From Syntrophomonas sp. UBA5314 (GTDB lineage: Bacteria; Bacillota; Syntrophomonadia; Syntrophomonadales; Syntrophomonadaceae): DNA of 21,211 bases. The translations under genes were made by a program, and so were the position numbers. Of this stretch, positions 7,677-16,316 are shown piece by piece. The notes below the pieces were generated by a model, which was not told where the DNA came from, ran no database searches, and worked only from the letters and a program-made list of their open reading frames with translations. Position 1 is the stretch's first letter. Each line of letters begins with the position of its first letter. The stretch lies in contig DHRK01000036.1 in assembly GCA_002410325.1 (NCBI GenBank), positions 24,001 to 45,211 of the forward strand. The letters run 5' to 3'.

Positions 7677-9617
7677 TCAACCCATTTGCATCTCATCGGC
7701 AACCGAGGCTATATCCTCAATAAATCCGGCCAGTTCTTCGATGCTCCGGGCCTGTTCTTGTGCCACCTGGGAGGCTTCTCGGATCATGTCCTCGACATTT
7801 TCAGTTGTGCTGGTCATTTTGCTGATTTGTTCTATGTTAGTCTCAATTCCGCTCTTTATACCCTGGACGGTTTCCCAATATCCGGCCCGCACCCGGTCAA
7901 TTTCCGCCATAGCATCGGTAACCGCCCCGTTCTTTTTTACAGCTACTGGGACAAAGGCTTCAGCTTCCCGGGCGGCGGTTTCCGATTGGCTGATGTCGGT
8001 CATTACCTTGCTCATCAGGTTTTGAATTTCTCGAACCAAGTCTTTGATCTTATCGGCGTTTTCGGCTGACTCGGTGGCCAAATTGCGAATGTCGCTGGCC
8101 ACCACCGAAAATCCACGGCCGTGTTCACCGGCTGTAGCCGCTTCCACAAACCCGTTGACGGCCAGCATATTGGTCTGGATGGACACATTCTGGATGGTAT
8201 CCACGATTTTTTCGATGCGGCGGATCTTATCTTGCAGATTGTTAATGGAAGCATTGGTTGATTCATAGGAATGAGTGCTTTCGGTGAGGAGCGAAATAAT
8301 GCTTCTGGCATTAGAACGGGATGTATCCAGGGTTTCCATTGCTGCTTCTCTAATATCGCCTGATTCAGCTCCGATCTTAGACATGCCTTCGTAAGTGCTT
8401 TGAGCTGACTGCATCAGGTCCAATGCCTTTTTAGATTCCTGACTGATGGAGCGGATCCCCTCATTCATGCTGAGCACTACGCTGGCTATCTGGACCGCGG
8501 TACTGCTCATCTCTTCTATGTTGGCTGATAGCTGTTCGGCGCTAGCGGCCACTTCTTCGGCTGATTTATTGGTGTTGGTGGAAGTCTTCAGTTCCTCGGC
8601 CATTTCACTCAGTTCCTGGCAGGCGGCGTTTACTTCAGCCAGGGCTTTGCTCTGCTCGGCAACCGATTTGGAAATCTCCCGTGTTCCCCCGGCGGCTTCA
8701 TCGGTAGCCGAGGCGCTTTTGTTGCTGAAAGAAAGTAATTGGTCAGCCATTTCTCCCATTTCAACAGACAAAACCTTGATTCCCATAAATTTTTCCCCGT
8801 AGCTGGTGACCAGTTCCCCCACCCGGGTGAACTCCTGGACTGATCCTTCCAGGGTGGCCACCATGTTGTTGAAATTGCCTACGGCCTGATTGATGTCTTT
8901 AACCACTTCGGTCACCAGACCGCGGATTTCTTCCACGACTCCGCCAATATCACGAGCGGATCGTTCCGATATTTCGGCCAGGTTGCGGACTTCATCAGCC
9001 ACCACCGCAAATCCGCGTCCGTGTTCCCCGGCCCGGGCGGCTTCGATGGCGGCGTTCAAGGCCAGAAGATTGGTCTGATCGGCGATCATTACCACTGCCT
9101 GAACGATGTCCCCGATGCGCTGCGATTGTACTTCCAGCTCTTCCACTCGTTTGGATGAAAGGGTATTTTTGCTGGCGGCTACTTTGGTCAGTCCAGTCAT
9201 ATCCTGCATGGTTTGAATAGACCCGCGGGCGGCATCAATGACTAGATTACTCTCGGTCATTAATTGATCCAGAACCCTGGCTTGATTGCGGGCCGAATCA
9301 TTTAACTGAACGCTGGCTTCCCGTACTTTTTCCGCATTATGACCGGCATGGGCCGAAGCCTGAGCCACTTCATCAGCCAGGGTGGTAAACTCCTGGGCGG
9401 CGGCATTGGCTTCGCTGACCCCGTTGACCAGTTGTTCAGCAGCCGAGGCTATTCTCTCCGCCATCGCCTGCTGTTTGGCCAGGGTTCGGGCTTTAGACTT
9501 TTCCAAGGCCATTTTCCGCGCCTGTTCTCTCTTAAGGGCTAGCAATTCGTCTTCATCCTTGCTGACGAGCTTGGTTCTTTCCGAGAAGGTTGATGGTTGC
9601 AATAATTTCTTGGCCAC
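7677..9617 (-). CDS. Soluble methyl-accepting chemotaxis protein with two signalling tips
   Basis: 646 aa, GTG start with AGGAGG 7 nt upstream. It has no transmembrane segment and no recognisable sensory domain. The protein is almost wholly coiled coil after a charged N-terminus (about 1-60). Two MCP hairpin tips are present. The first, at 177-215, is canonical (ADQTNLLALNAAIEAARAGE). The second, at 477-516, is divergent (IQTNMLAVNGFVEAATAGE) but retains EHGRGFSVVA. They are 300 residues apart, indicating internal duplication of the signalling domain. A central region (about 355-395, AASAEQLSANIEEMSS) begins the second unit. It is likely a cytoplasmic receptor or integrator working with the triple-CheW protein encoded next to it. 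The input signal is unknown. Confidence 0.93.
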   Translation of the reverse strand: MAKKLLQPSTFSERTKLVSKDEDELLALKREQARKMALEKSKARTLAKQQAMAERIASAAEQLVNGVSEANAAAQEFTTLADEVAQASAHAGHNAEKVREASVQLNDSARNQARVLDQLMTESNLVIDAARGSIQTMQDMTGLTKVAASKNTLSSKRVEELEVQSQRIGDIVQAVVMIADQTNLLALNAAIEAARAGEHGRGFAVVADEVRNLAEISERSARDIGGVVEEIRGLVTEVVKDINQAVGNFNNMVATLEGSVQEFTRVGELVTSYGEKFMGIKVLSVEMGEMADQLLSFSNKSASATDEAAGGTREISKSVAEQSKALAEVNAACQELSEMAEELKTSTNTNKSAEEVAASAEQLSANIEEMSSTAVQIASVVLSMNEGIRSISQESKKALDLMQSAQSTYEGMSKIGAESGDIREAAMETLDTSRSNARSIISLLTESTHSYESTNASINNLQDKIRRIEKIVDTIQNVSIQTNMLAVNGFVEAATAGEHGRGFSVVASDIRNLATESAENADKIKDLVREIQNLMSKVMTDISQSETAAREAEAFVPVAVKKNGAVTDAMAEIDRVRAGYWETVQGIKSGIETNIEQISKMTSTTENVEDMIREASQVAQEQARSIEELAGFIEDIASVADEMQMG

Positions 9618-9942
9618 AAGTATTCCTCCTATGAAGTTTTCTTAAAGGATAAGTGCGATGAATTCCGGTTTTCCTTCAGATAGGCGATTTGAATAGATCT
9701 CGTTGCAACCTCCCTTCTGCCGCGTTTTTAAATAGCTCAACCCCCGTCCAGGGTGACACAACATCATAAGGGATAGGAATTTGGAAAGATATTGACAACT
9801 CCCAGAATAACTATCGGATGGGGCTTTCAAAACTACGTATTTTTGCAGCGAATCCCCGCTTTTTTTAGATGAATAGACGAAATTAGTTGGCAGCTTGTGA
9901 TATATTTTTCAGAAAAGAATTTATATGTAAGGCGTTGCAAAA
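9618..9942. other. 325-bp divergent intergenic region, no gene seen
   Basis: This separates the MCP gene (- strand) from the LytTR gene (+ strand) and must hold both promoters. For the MCP, TTGTCA with a 17-bp spacer to TATCCC is a weak pair on the - strand around 9775-9800. For the LytTR gene, TGATATATT at 9898-9906 resembles an extended -10 without a good -35. A small AGCG/CGCT stem followed by seven T occurs at 9847-9867 on the + strand. I looked for a c-di-GMP riboswitch core and did not find one. Confidence 0.4.
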
Positions 9943-10629
9943 ATGATCGTATTTGTATCAGAAGAATATCAACGCAGTCTGATTCGCGGCATTTTAGAAT
10001 ATATGCCGGGAATTACCCCGGTTTTCGGTGCAGGATCGCTGGACGAGTTTTATGCTCTGGCCCGTAATCATGGACCCCAGATGGCTATAGTCGATGCCCG
10101 CTTGATTGACGATAAACGCCACGAGTTCTATGAGCGCAGTTACCGGTACGTTCCCGAGATGATTTTGTTCTATAACTTCTGCCAGTTCGCAGTCTGTTCT
10201 TTTCTGGAGATCCGCCATATTTATCATGAACCCCCCACCAAAGAAGTGCTGGAACAATTGATAACGGCGGCTATGCAGAGAATCTCTACCGGATCAAAAG
10301 CAAGAATGTTGAGCTTTAAAACCAAAAGAAACCTGGTAAACGTAGTTAAGGATGAGATCCTGTTTATGGAAGCCGACAGCGGCAAATGCCTGATTCATAC
10401 CAGGCGGGGGACTTTTTCAGTGCGCAGCACCCTGGACAGTATGGAGCGCCAGCTGGGCGAGGGCTTCCTCAGGGTGCACCGCTCATTTATCGTTAACGTC
10501 AACGAAATAAGCCAGGTCAGATATATGTACGACCGGTCCTACGAAATCGAATTCCTCAATTACAGTGCCAAAGCCCTGATGAGCCGTTACAAATCTCAAA
10601 TCTACTACGACATGCTTAAAAGTTTATAA
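9943..10629 (+). CDS. LytTR-type response regulator with degenerate receiver
   Basis: 228 aa. The C-terminal portion (about 120-228) is a LytTR DNA-binding domain with its hallmark motifs: RNLVNVVKDEILFMEADSGK and GFLRVHRSFIVNVNEIS. Residues 1-112 look like a receiver. There is an acidic pair at 7-8 (VSEEYQ), and Asp51 sits at the phosphoacceptor position (MAIVDARLID). Where most receivers have a Lys-Pro pair, however, this protein reads HEPPTKEVLEQL, so the conserved Lys seems absent. Phosphorylation may be lost or atypical. Codon starts at ATG 9943 with only a weak TAAGG upstream. It is divergent from the MCP gene and no histidine kinase is adjacent. LytTR regulators often control surface, biofilm or peptide-signalling genes; the target here is unknown. 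Confidence 0.85.
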   Translation: MIVFVSEEYQRSLIRGILEYMPGITPVFGAGSLDEFYALARNHGPQMAIVDARLIDDKRHEFYERSYRYVPEMILFYNFCQFAVCSFLEIRHIYHEPPTKEVLEQLITAAMQRISTGSKARMLSFKTKRNLVNVVKDEILFMEADSGKCLIHTRRGTFSVRSTLDSMERQLGEGFLRVHRSFIVNVNEISQVRYMYDRSYEIEFLNYSAKALMSRYKSQIYYDMLKSL

Positions 10630-10636
10630 ACCGCAA

Positions 10637-10664
10637 TGAGTCCGGGGACGGTCTTCAACTCATT
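10637..10664 (-). repeat. CCGTCCCC dispersed repeat, copy B
   Basis: 28 nt whose reverse complement matches 16-44 apart from a 1-nt gap and one substitution. It begins 7 nt after the LytTR stop. It carries GGGGACGG on the + strand between inverted TGAGT/ACTCA arms, and could also fold in the LytTR mRNA 3' end. Confidence 0.6.
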
Positions 10665-10676
10665 TTGATTGACAAG

Positions 10677-10760
10677 AGCACAACCATAGGGACGGTTTTT
10701 TCGGTTTTGCCGAACTGCGAATTGGGTGACAAGTGAAAAGACTGTCCCTCTGGTTGTGTT
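10677..10760. repeat. Long imperfect inverted repeat with GGGACGG/CTGTCCC cores
   Basis: The left arm at 10677-10702 contains CACAACCATAGGGACGG. The right arm at 10735-10760 is its inverted copy, with CTGTCCCTCTGGTTGTG. The arms match at 22 of 26 positions around a 32-nt centre. Together with copy B just upstream, this makes a compound element of about 125 bp between the LytTR gene and tex. It looks like a small non-autonomous repeat (REP/MITE-like). Confidence 0.65.
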
Positions 10761-10765
10761 ACAAT
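10757..10765 (+). promoter_or_regulatory. Extended -10 promoter of tex
   Basis: TGTTACAAT matches the extended -10 pattern TGnTATAAT with one substitution in the hexamer. It lies 55 nt before the tex start. Its first bases are the last four of the repeat's right arm, so the repeat element abuts and partly supplies the promoter. No convincing -35 hexamer is present. Confidence 0.4.
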
Positions 10766-10820
10766 AGCAGTGATGCACTCCGGGGCAGACGAACACTTTC
10801 TAAAATGGAGGAGCGATTGA

Positions 10821-12962
10821 GTGGAGCACATTTATCCCCGCATAGTACAGGAAACCGGGATATCTTTGCAGCAGGTCGAAGCCTGCAGCCAGCTGCTGGA
10901 CGGCGGCAACACGGTGCCTTTTGTGGCCCGCTACCGCAAAGAGGCCACCGGGGGGCTGGATGAAAATCAAATTCGCCTGATTGAAGAACGGCTGCAGTTT
11001 CACCGCAACCTGGAACAGCGTAAAGAAGAGGTTTTGAGGCTTATAGATGAACAGGGTAAACTCACTGAAGAACTGGCGTTTAAGATCCGCTCGGCGGAAA
11101 AACTGGTGCAGGTGGAGGACCTCTACCTGCCCTATAGACCGAAACGCAAAACCCGGGCCTCCCAGGCCCGGGAAAAAGGCCTGCAGGGCTTGGCTGACTA
11201 CCTTCTGTCCTTCCCCCGGGCGGGAAATGTAGAAGAGGAAGCCCTGCGCTATACATCGGAGGAGATATCCAGCCGGGAAGCGCTGCAGGGCGCCATGGAT
11301 ATTGTGGCCGAGATGGCCGCGGAAGACGCCGTGGCCCGGGGCTGGATAAGGGATTATACTCGCCGAACCGGTATTTTACAGGTGGCAGCCCGAGACCCGG
11401 AACTGGAATCGCCCTATCGCATGTACTATGAATACCGGGAGGCGGTGGCCAAGATCCCTCCCCACCGAATTTTAGCCATTAACCGTGGGGAACGGGAAGA
11501 CATTTTAAAAGTCGCCCTGACCATTGAACCGGACCGTATTATTGAATACCTGGAGGGGCGCTGGGTAAAATCGGGAATTACGGCCGGCTATGTGCTGGAG
11601 GCGGTTAAAGACGGCTACCTGCGATTGATTAAACCGGCGGTGGAGCGGGACCTGAGAGCGGAGCTCAGCCAGCGGGCCGAGGAGCAGGCGATAAAGGTTT
11701 TTGCCCAAAATTTGGGCGGGCTGTTGCTCCAGCCGCCGGTAAAAGGGCAGATTGTCATGGGGATCGATCCCGCCTACCGTACCGGCTGCAAGTGGACGGT
11801 GGTGGATGATACCGGTAAAATGCTGGAGGTGGGGGTGGTGTACCCCACGCCCCCGCACAAAAAAACGGCCGAAGCCCAAAGAACCCTTACTGAAAAGATC
11901 CGCAAGTACGGAGTGACTGCCATAGCCATCGGCAACGGGACCGCTTCCCGGGAAACGGAGCAATTTATTGCCGACCTGATCAGGGAAACGGCTTTAACCG
12001 TACCGTATACCATTGTCAGTGAAGCGGGAGCCAGTGTCTACTCGGCTTCCAAACTGGCCGCCCAGGAGTTTCCCCAACTGGACGTATCGGAGCGCAGCGC
12101 GGTTTCCATAGCCCGCCGCCTGCAGGATCCGCTGGCCGAGCTGGTCAAGATAGAACCCAAGGCCATCGGGGTGGGGCAGTACCAGCATGATCTGCCGCGC
12201 AAGGAACTGGACAGCAGCCTGAACGCCGTGGTGGAGTCGGCCGTCAACCGGGTGGGGGTCGAGCTGAACACCGCCTCGCCGTCGCTGCTTTCCTATGTGT
12301 CCGGATTAAGTGCTGCGGTGGCTGGCAACATTGTAAAATACCGCGACGAAAACGGGCGCTTTAAAAACCGCAAACAACTACTGAAAGTAGCCAAACTGGG
12401 GCCCAAAGCCTTTGAACAGGCGGCCGGGTTTTTGCGGGTATATGGAGGAGAAAACCCCCTGGATTCCACCGCGATTCATCCTGAATCCTACGGTTTGGCC
12501 GAACAGCTTTTAAAAAGCGTGGGAACTGATCCCGGAGACATTGGCCAGCCGGGTCTGGCTGCCAAATTAAAAGATTTGAGCATTAAAAAGCTGAGCCAGG
12601 AGCTGGGGGCCGGTGAGCCCACCCTGAAGGATGTGCTGGACTGTTTGCAAAAGCCGCACCGGGATCCCCGCGATGATCTGCCCGCACCTATATTCCGGAC
12701 CGATGTTTTAAGCATAGACGATCTCCTTCCGGGAATGGTGTTGCAGGGAACGGTGCGCAATGTCGTGGATTTCGGAGCCTTCGTGGACATAGGGGTTAAA
12801 AACGACGGACTGGTTCATATATCGGAAATGGCCGACCGTTTTATACGGCATCCCAGCGAAGTCGTAGCGGTGGGAGACGTTGTGTCGGTCCGGGTTTTAT
12901 CAGTGGATAAAGCCAGGGGAAAGGCCGCCCTGTCCCTCAAACCGGATTCAGAGCGCCGGTAA
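10821..12962 (+). CDS. tex: Tex-family S1 RNA-binding transcription accessory protein
   Basis: 713 aa, full length for the family. Architecture in order: N-terminal helical Tex region with GNTVPFVARYRKEATGGLDE at 30-49; helical segment with VEDLYLPYRPKRKTRA at 98-113; YqgF/RNase H-like domain starting GIDPAYRTGCKWTVVDD at 314-330; helix-hairpin-helix block around 485-545 (YVSGLSAAVAGNIVKYRDENG); and a C-terminal S1 domain at 637-707 (GMVLQGTVRNVVDFGAFVDI, VHISEMADRF). It binds nucleic acid and influences transcription and stress tolerance in bacteria where it has been studied. The GTG at 10821 follows GGAGGAG at 10807-10813 with 7-nt spacing. The next gene starts 75 nt downstream on the same strand without a visible terminator. 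Confidence 0.97.
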   Translation: MEHIYPRIVQETGISLQQVEACSQLLDGGNTVPFVARYRKEATGGLDENQIRLIEERLQFHRNLEQRKEEVLRLIDEQGKLTEELAFKIRSAEKLVQVEDLYLPYRPKRKTRASQAREKGLQGLADYLLSFPRAGNVEEEALRYTSEEISSREALQGAMDIVAEMAAEDAVARGWIRDYTRRTGILQVAARDPELESPYRMYYEYREAVAKIPPHRILAINRGEREDILKVALTIEPDRIIEYLEGRWVKSGITAGYVLEAVKDGYLRLIKPAVERDLRAELSQRAEEQAIKVFAQNLGGLLLQPPVKGQIVMGIDPAYRTGCKWTVVDDTGKMLEVGVVYPTPPHKKTAEAQRTLTEKIRKYGVTAIAIGNGTASRETEQFIADLIRETALTVPYTIVSEAGASVYSASKLAAQEFPQLDVSERSAVSIARRLQDPLAELVKIEPKAIGVGQYQHDLPRKELDSSLNAVVESAVNRVGVELNTASPSLLSYVSGLSAAVAGNIVKYRDENGRFKNRKQLLKVAKLGPKAFEQAAGFLRVYGGENPLDSTAIHPESYGLAEQLLKSVGTDPGDIGQPGLAAKLKDLSIKKLSQELGAGEPTLKDVLDCLQKPHRDPRDDLPAPIFRTDVLSIDDLLPGMVLQGTVRNVVDFGAFVDIGVKNDGLVHISEMADRFIRHPSEVVAVGDVVSVRVLSVDKARGKAALSLKPDSERR

Positions 12963-13037
12963 AAGCACCACCGACACGCTGCAGGTTAACCTTAAGCCTT
13001 TGCCCCGCATATTCATAAAGGAAAAAGGCGGCTTGGA

Positions 13038-14348
13038 ATGGATAGCAAAGACGGTTCCAGGAACCATTTACCCGAAACTAAAGCGAGCCCAGGGGAAGAG
13101 GAACCCTGCGGCAAGGTTGCCCTGGGCGGCAGAACTATAAAGATGCCCGCAGAGCAGATGGAAACCCTGATCAATAAAGGAGCCGGCCGAGTGCCCATCA
13201 GCGGCTCCCTGGCCAGTCGTCTGGGTTTACCGCGGGGGGCCACATTGAATGTTAAGCAGCAGGAGGGGATGATCCGCCTGGGCCCCCTGGTGGGAATCAT
13301 GACGGCTTCCTCCAAGTCCGCTTCTCTTTTCGGCGAACAGGAGGGCTATTTCCGGCAGCTTCTGAAGAGCCTGGCGGGTTTAAACGGATTTGGCTACATT
13401 TTTATGCCTTCCGGTATTGAGTGGGAAGGACCGAGCATTACCGGATACTATACCGGGCGAAGCGGCGGCTGGCAAAAGGCCCGCTTCCCCTTGCCCGATG
13501 CAATATACAACCGCTGCCTGACCGGGTCGGGCAAGTCAACTGCCGCTTTGAGCCGCCTGTCGGCCCTGGGGGTTAAGTCTTTTAACACCCGCCTGGGCTC
13601 GAAATGGCATGTTTACCAGTTATTGAAAAACAGCCGCCCGGCGCTTACCTGCCTGCCTGAAACCCTTCTTTGGGATTCTCCTGAAACCCTGGAGCAGATG
13701 TTAAAAAACCACCATGATGTCTATGTAAAAAGCCTGGATGGGCATCTGGGAAGAGGAATTTACCGGATCAGCAGGGCCCAGGCCGGATACCGGGTGCAGA
13801 GAACCGGTGAAGTCCGCGGAAGGCAGGTGGGCAGCGTGAAAAGGATCGTTCAGATGTATGGACTGGACAAAAGGTATGGCAAGCTGATTGTACAAAAGAG
13901 TATCAAACCAGGCCGCAGTGGAAACCATTTTGACATTCGGGTCCTGGTTCAAAAGGACGGGCAGGGCTGCTGGCGGCTGACTGGTATGGCGGTGAGAATG
14001 GGACGGATTGGCCAAATAACCACCAATTTGCATACCGGCGGGCGGGCGGAAAGCCTGGAGAAAGCCCTTCGTTTAAAGGGCTATAACGCCGCCCGGACAT
14101 TCAAAGTTAAGCAGGCGCTGGAGAATACCGCCCTCCAGATAGCGAAAGCCCTGGAACCCACCACGGATAATCTCGGTGAGCTGGGGCTGGATTTTGTTCT
14201 CGATGCCGAAGGGCGGCCCTGGTTTTTAGAAGCCAATCCCCGGGCCGGACGCCGTTCCTTTGCCCATATGAGCCTGAACACCCGCCGAAGGGCGGTCCGG
14301 CGTCCTATGGAATATGCCTGTTACTTAGCCGGTTTCAAGCTTGCTTAG
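13038..14348 (+). CDS. YheC/YheD-like ATP-grasp protein (endospore coat-associated family)
   Basis: 436 aa. After a charged N-terminal leader (1-25) there is a small domain (about 26-80) and then the family entry motif GPLVGIMTA at 82-90. The body (about 185-420) is an ATP-grasp fold: KWHVYQLLKN, VYVKSLDGHLGRGIYRI at 228-244, HFDIRVLVQKDG at 297-308, and ELGLDFVLDAEGRPWFLEAN at 381-400 with the metal-binding E and N, followed by PRAG. YheC/YheD proteins associate with spore coat in Bacillus, and their ligation substrate is not established. ATG start with only a purine-rich AAAGGCGG upstream. Read-through from tex is likely. It ends 14 nt from the convergent propeller gene. It supports a spore-forming host. 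Confidence 0.88.
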   Translation: MDSKDGSRNHLPETKASPGEEEPCGKVALGGRTIKMPAEQMETLINKGAGRVPISGSLASRLGLPRGATLNVKQQEGMIRLGPLVGIMTASSKSASLFGEQEGYFRQLLKSLAGLNGFGYIFMPSGIEWEGPSITGYYTGRSGGWQKARFPLPDAIYNRCLTGSGKSTAALSRLSALGVKSFNTRLGSKWHVYQLLKNSRPALTCLPETLLWDSPETLEQMLKNHHDVYVKSLDGHLGRGIYRISRAQAGYRVQRTGEVRGRQVGSVKRIVQMYGLDKRYGKLIVQKSIKPGRSGNHFDIRVLVQKDGQGCWRLTGMAVRMGRIGQITTNLHTGGRAESLEKALRLKGYNAARTFKVKQALENTALQIAKALEPTTDNLGELGLDFVLDAEGRPWFLEANPRAGRRSFAHMSLNTRRRAVRRPMEYACYLAGFKLA

Positions 14349-14362
14349 ATCCTGCACAAGGT

Positions 14363-16039
14363 TTAGGAGTTCTTGGGCCTCGGGGTCGACTGCATTATGC
14401 TGCCAAAATCGCCACCGGCTACGAATCCCCCGCGTCCGAAGGCTGCACCATAAAAAGTATTCTGAGTAGAGGATGGCTCTCGGGTCCATTGGGCTCCGTC
14501 CGGGGAACTGTAGATTGCGCCATCGGCTCCTACGGCGACGGTTTCCAGGTGACTGGCGGCCAGGGCCTTTAATTCCACATCATCGGACAGGGAATGCTCC
14601 TCCCAACTTCTGCCGTCCCGTGAGGTCAATACCAGGCCAAAATTACCTACGGCAATAAATAGCCCACTGGCATATGTAACCCCTTCGATCAGATTGACCA
14701 GAGCCGGAATTTTCTGCTTTTCCCAGTTGATACCGTCATTGGATATGAGCACCGTAGCAAAATCGCCTACGGCTACAAAGCGCCCGGCCCCGTAGGCTAC
14801 ATCCAGCAGGGCGTTGGTGGTTCCGGAATCCTGCGCCTCCCATTTGACGCTGTCAGAGGAGCTTATAATCAAACCCTTCTGCCCCACCGCCACAAAGACC
14901 CCGCTGCCATAAGCGGCTGCGTTTAGATCGTTGCTTACCGAAACTTTACGCTCTACCCACCTGGCTCCATCGCGCGAAGTTAATACGGTTCCGTTTTCAC
15001 CTATAGCCAGGTATAGGCCTACGGTGTACAAAACCCCCCGTAGATTCTCGGCGTTGCCTGAAGGTACCTGTTTCCAATGCCGGCCTTCCCTGGACTTCAA
15101 GATAGTGCCGGTATCGCCGACGGCAATGAAACTGCTATTGCCAAACGCCATGCCTTTCAGGTTTTCATAAACGCCCCGGGTCTGCCTGGCCCAGGAATCC
15201 CCCTCGGGTGAACTTAATAGGATGCCTCCCTGACCTACAGCCAGAAACAGGCCGCCTCCCCAGGTCAGGCCTTGGGCATACTGCAGATCCGACCAGGGGC
15301 CTCCCGCCCAGCTTATCCCGTCATCTGATCGGATAGAGACTCCGGGTTTGGGTGCACCGCGGCCCACCGCCACAAAGCTGCCGTTGCCATAGGCCACCGC
15401 CTGCAGATCGGCTCCAGTGGGAGATTCCCGGTTGGTCCAGTTCTCCCCATCCCCGGAAGTGATGATGGTGCCGTTGGCTCCCACCGCCACGAAAAGGCCG
15501 TTCCCATAGGCCAGAGAATTGAGCCGGGCGGAGGTCGGGCGGCCTCGATTCACCCACTCCCCACCGTCGCTGGACGTGAATATGATATTGTTGTCGCCGA
15601 TGGCTACAAAAACGCCATCCCCAAAGGCCAGACCGTTCAACCAGTAGGGACCCAGACAGCCGCTATTCCATTCCATTCCGTCCTCTGAGCTGAGAATTAC
15701 ACCGCCCTGTCCAAGCGCAACCAAACGGTTATTCCCGTAGGCAACCGAATTGATCCAGTTTCCGGTGCCGGATTCACGGGCGATCCACTCCATCCCGTCA
15801 CGGGAGCTGATAATGCGGCCGTTGGAACCCACCGCCACAAATTGACCGGCGGCAAAAATTATGCCGAGCAGGTAATCTTCATATAATCCCGAATGGTCTG
15901 TCCATTCACTGGCGTTGCCGGAGCTCAGTATGGTTCCATATTGCCCGACCGCCACGAAAAGGCTGTTCCCGTAAGCTGCGGCCCGCAGCGTATTTCCCTG
16001 GGGCAGGGGATTGCGCCACTGCCAGGTCAAATCTTCCAT
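14363..16039 (-). CDS. 14-repeat beta-propeller protein (BNR/Ycf48-like repeats)
   Basis: 558 aa built of 14 repeats of about 39 residues. The consensus is LxxVAYGNGxFVAVGxxG followed by xIxxSxDGxxW, for example LNSLAYGNGLFVAVGANG. Fourteen equals two seven-bladed propellers. The last repeat lacks its closing W strand, whereas the N-terminus begins with an unpaired one (LTWQWRNPLP), consistent with Velcro closure. Repeat 6 carries a short insertion (GRGAPKPGV). No signal peptide, anchor or catalytic motif is visible, so it is probably cytoplasmic or exported by an unknown route. The repeats resemble sialidase Asp-box and photosystem-assembly Ycf48-type blades, but the function is unknown. ATG start with AAGGGGG 10 nt upstream. 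It is a lone gene, convergent with the ATP-grasp gene. Confidence 0.85.
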   Translation of the reverse strand: MEDLTWQWRNPLPQGNTLRAAAYGNSLFVAVGQYGTILSSGNASEWTDHSGLYEDYLLGIIFAAGQFVAVGSNGRIISSRDGMEWIARESGTGNWINSVAYGNNRLVALGQGGVILSSEDGMEWNSGCLGPYWLNGLAFGDGVFVAIGDNNIIFTSSDGGEWVNRGRPTSARLNSLAYGNGLFVAVGANGTIITSGDGENWTNRESPTGADLQAVAYGNGSFVAVGRGAPKPGVSIRSDDGISWAGGPWSDLQYAQGLTWGGGLFLAVGQGGILLSSPEGDSWARQTRGVYENLKGMAFGNSSFIAVGDTGTILKSREGRHWKQVPSGNAENLRGVLYTVGLYLAIGENGTVLTSRDGARWVERKVSVSNDLNAAAYGSGVFVAVGQKGLIISSSDSVKWEAQDSGTTNALLDVAYGAGRFVAVGDFATVLISNDGINWEKQKIPALVNLIEGVTYASGLFIAVGNFGLVLTSRDGRSWEEHSLSDDVELKALAASHLETVAVGADGAIYSSPDGAQWTREPSSTQNTFYGAAFGRGGFVAGGDFGSIMQSTPRPKNS

Positions 16040-16212
16040 TTAACTCAAACCCCCTTTTTATTTAGCCCACCGGGCCTGAAGGTTTGTACATGGATATGTG
16101 GCTGTTTACCGGGAAATTACAATACATATGATTTTTACCCGGCCGGCTGAGTTGAGCGGTTTGGGAAGTATAAGGCAGGCTTTTAAAATTTCAATCGGAA
16201 GCAAAATAAGAC

Positions 16213-16238
16213 ACGGCGCTTTCGATGAAAAGCCCCGT
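16213..16238. repeat. Hairpin-forming inverted repeat in a 475-bp gap
   Basis: ACGGCGCTTT (16213-16222) pairs with AAAGCCCCGT (16229-16238), one mismatch, 6-nt loop. On the - strand the downstream side is T-rich (GTCTTATTTTGC), so it has terminator shape, but no gene on that strand ends here. The rest of 16040-16316 shows no gene. It may be a remnant terminator of lost DNA. Confidence 0.35.
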
Positions 16239-16316
16239 TATCCCAGCTAGCAGGTCTATCATTAAGATGAGTTAATAACTCAAGTTTCGAAGGAACGGAT
16301 TAGAGGCGGTGATAGC

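Noticed and set aside
9808..9820. Sigma-28 (flagellar) promoter for the MCP gene, from a CCGATAG word on the - strand
   Set aside because: No TAAA-type -35 is present at the required 14-16 bp spacing.
9618..9942. c-di-GMP (GEMM) riboswitch ahead of the MCP gene
   Set aside because: Such riboswitches often precede motility genes, but the conserved core sequences were not found on the - strand, and the GGGG/CCCC pairing seen is weak.
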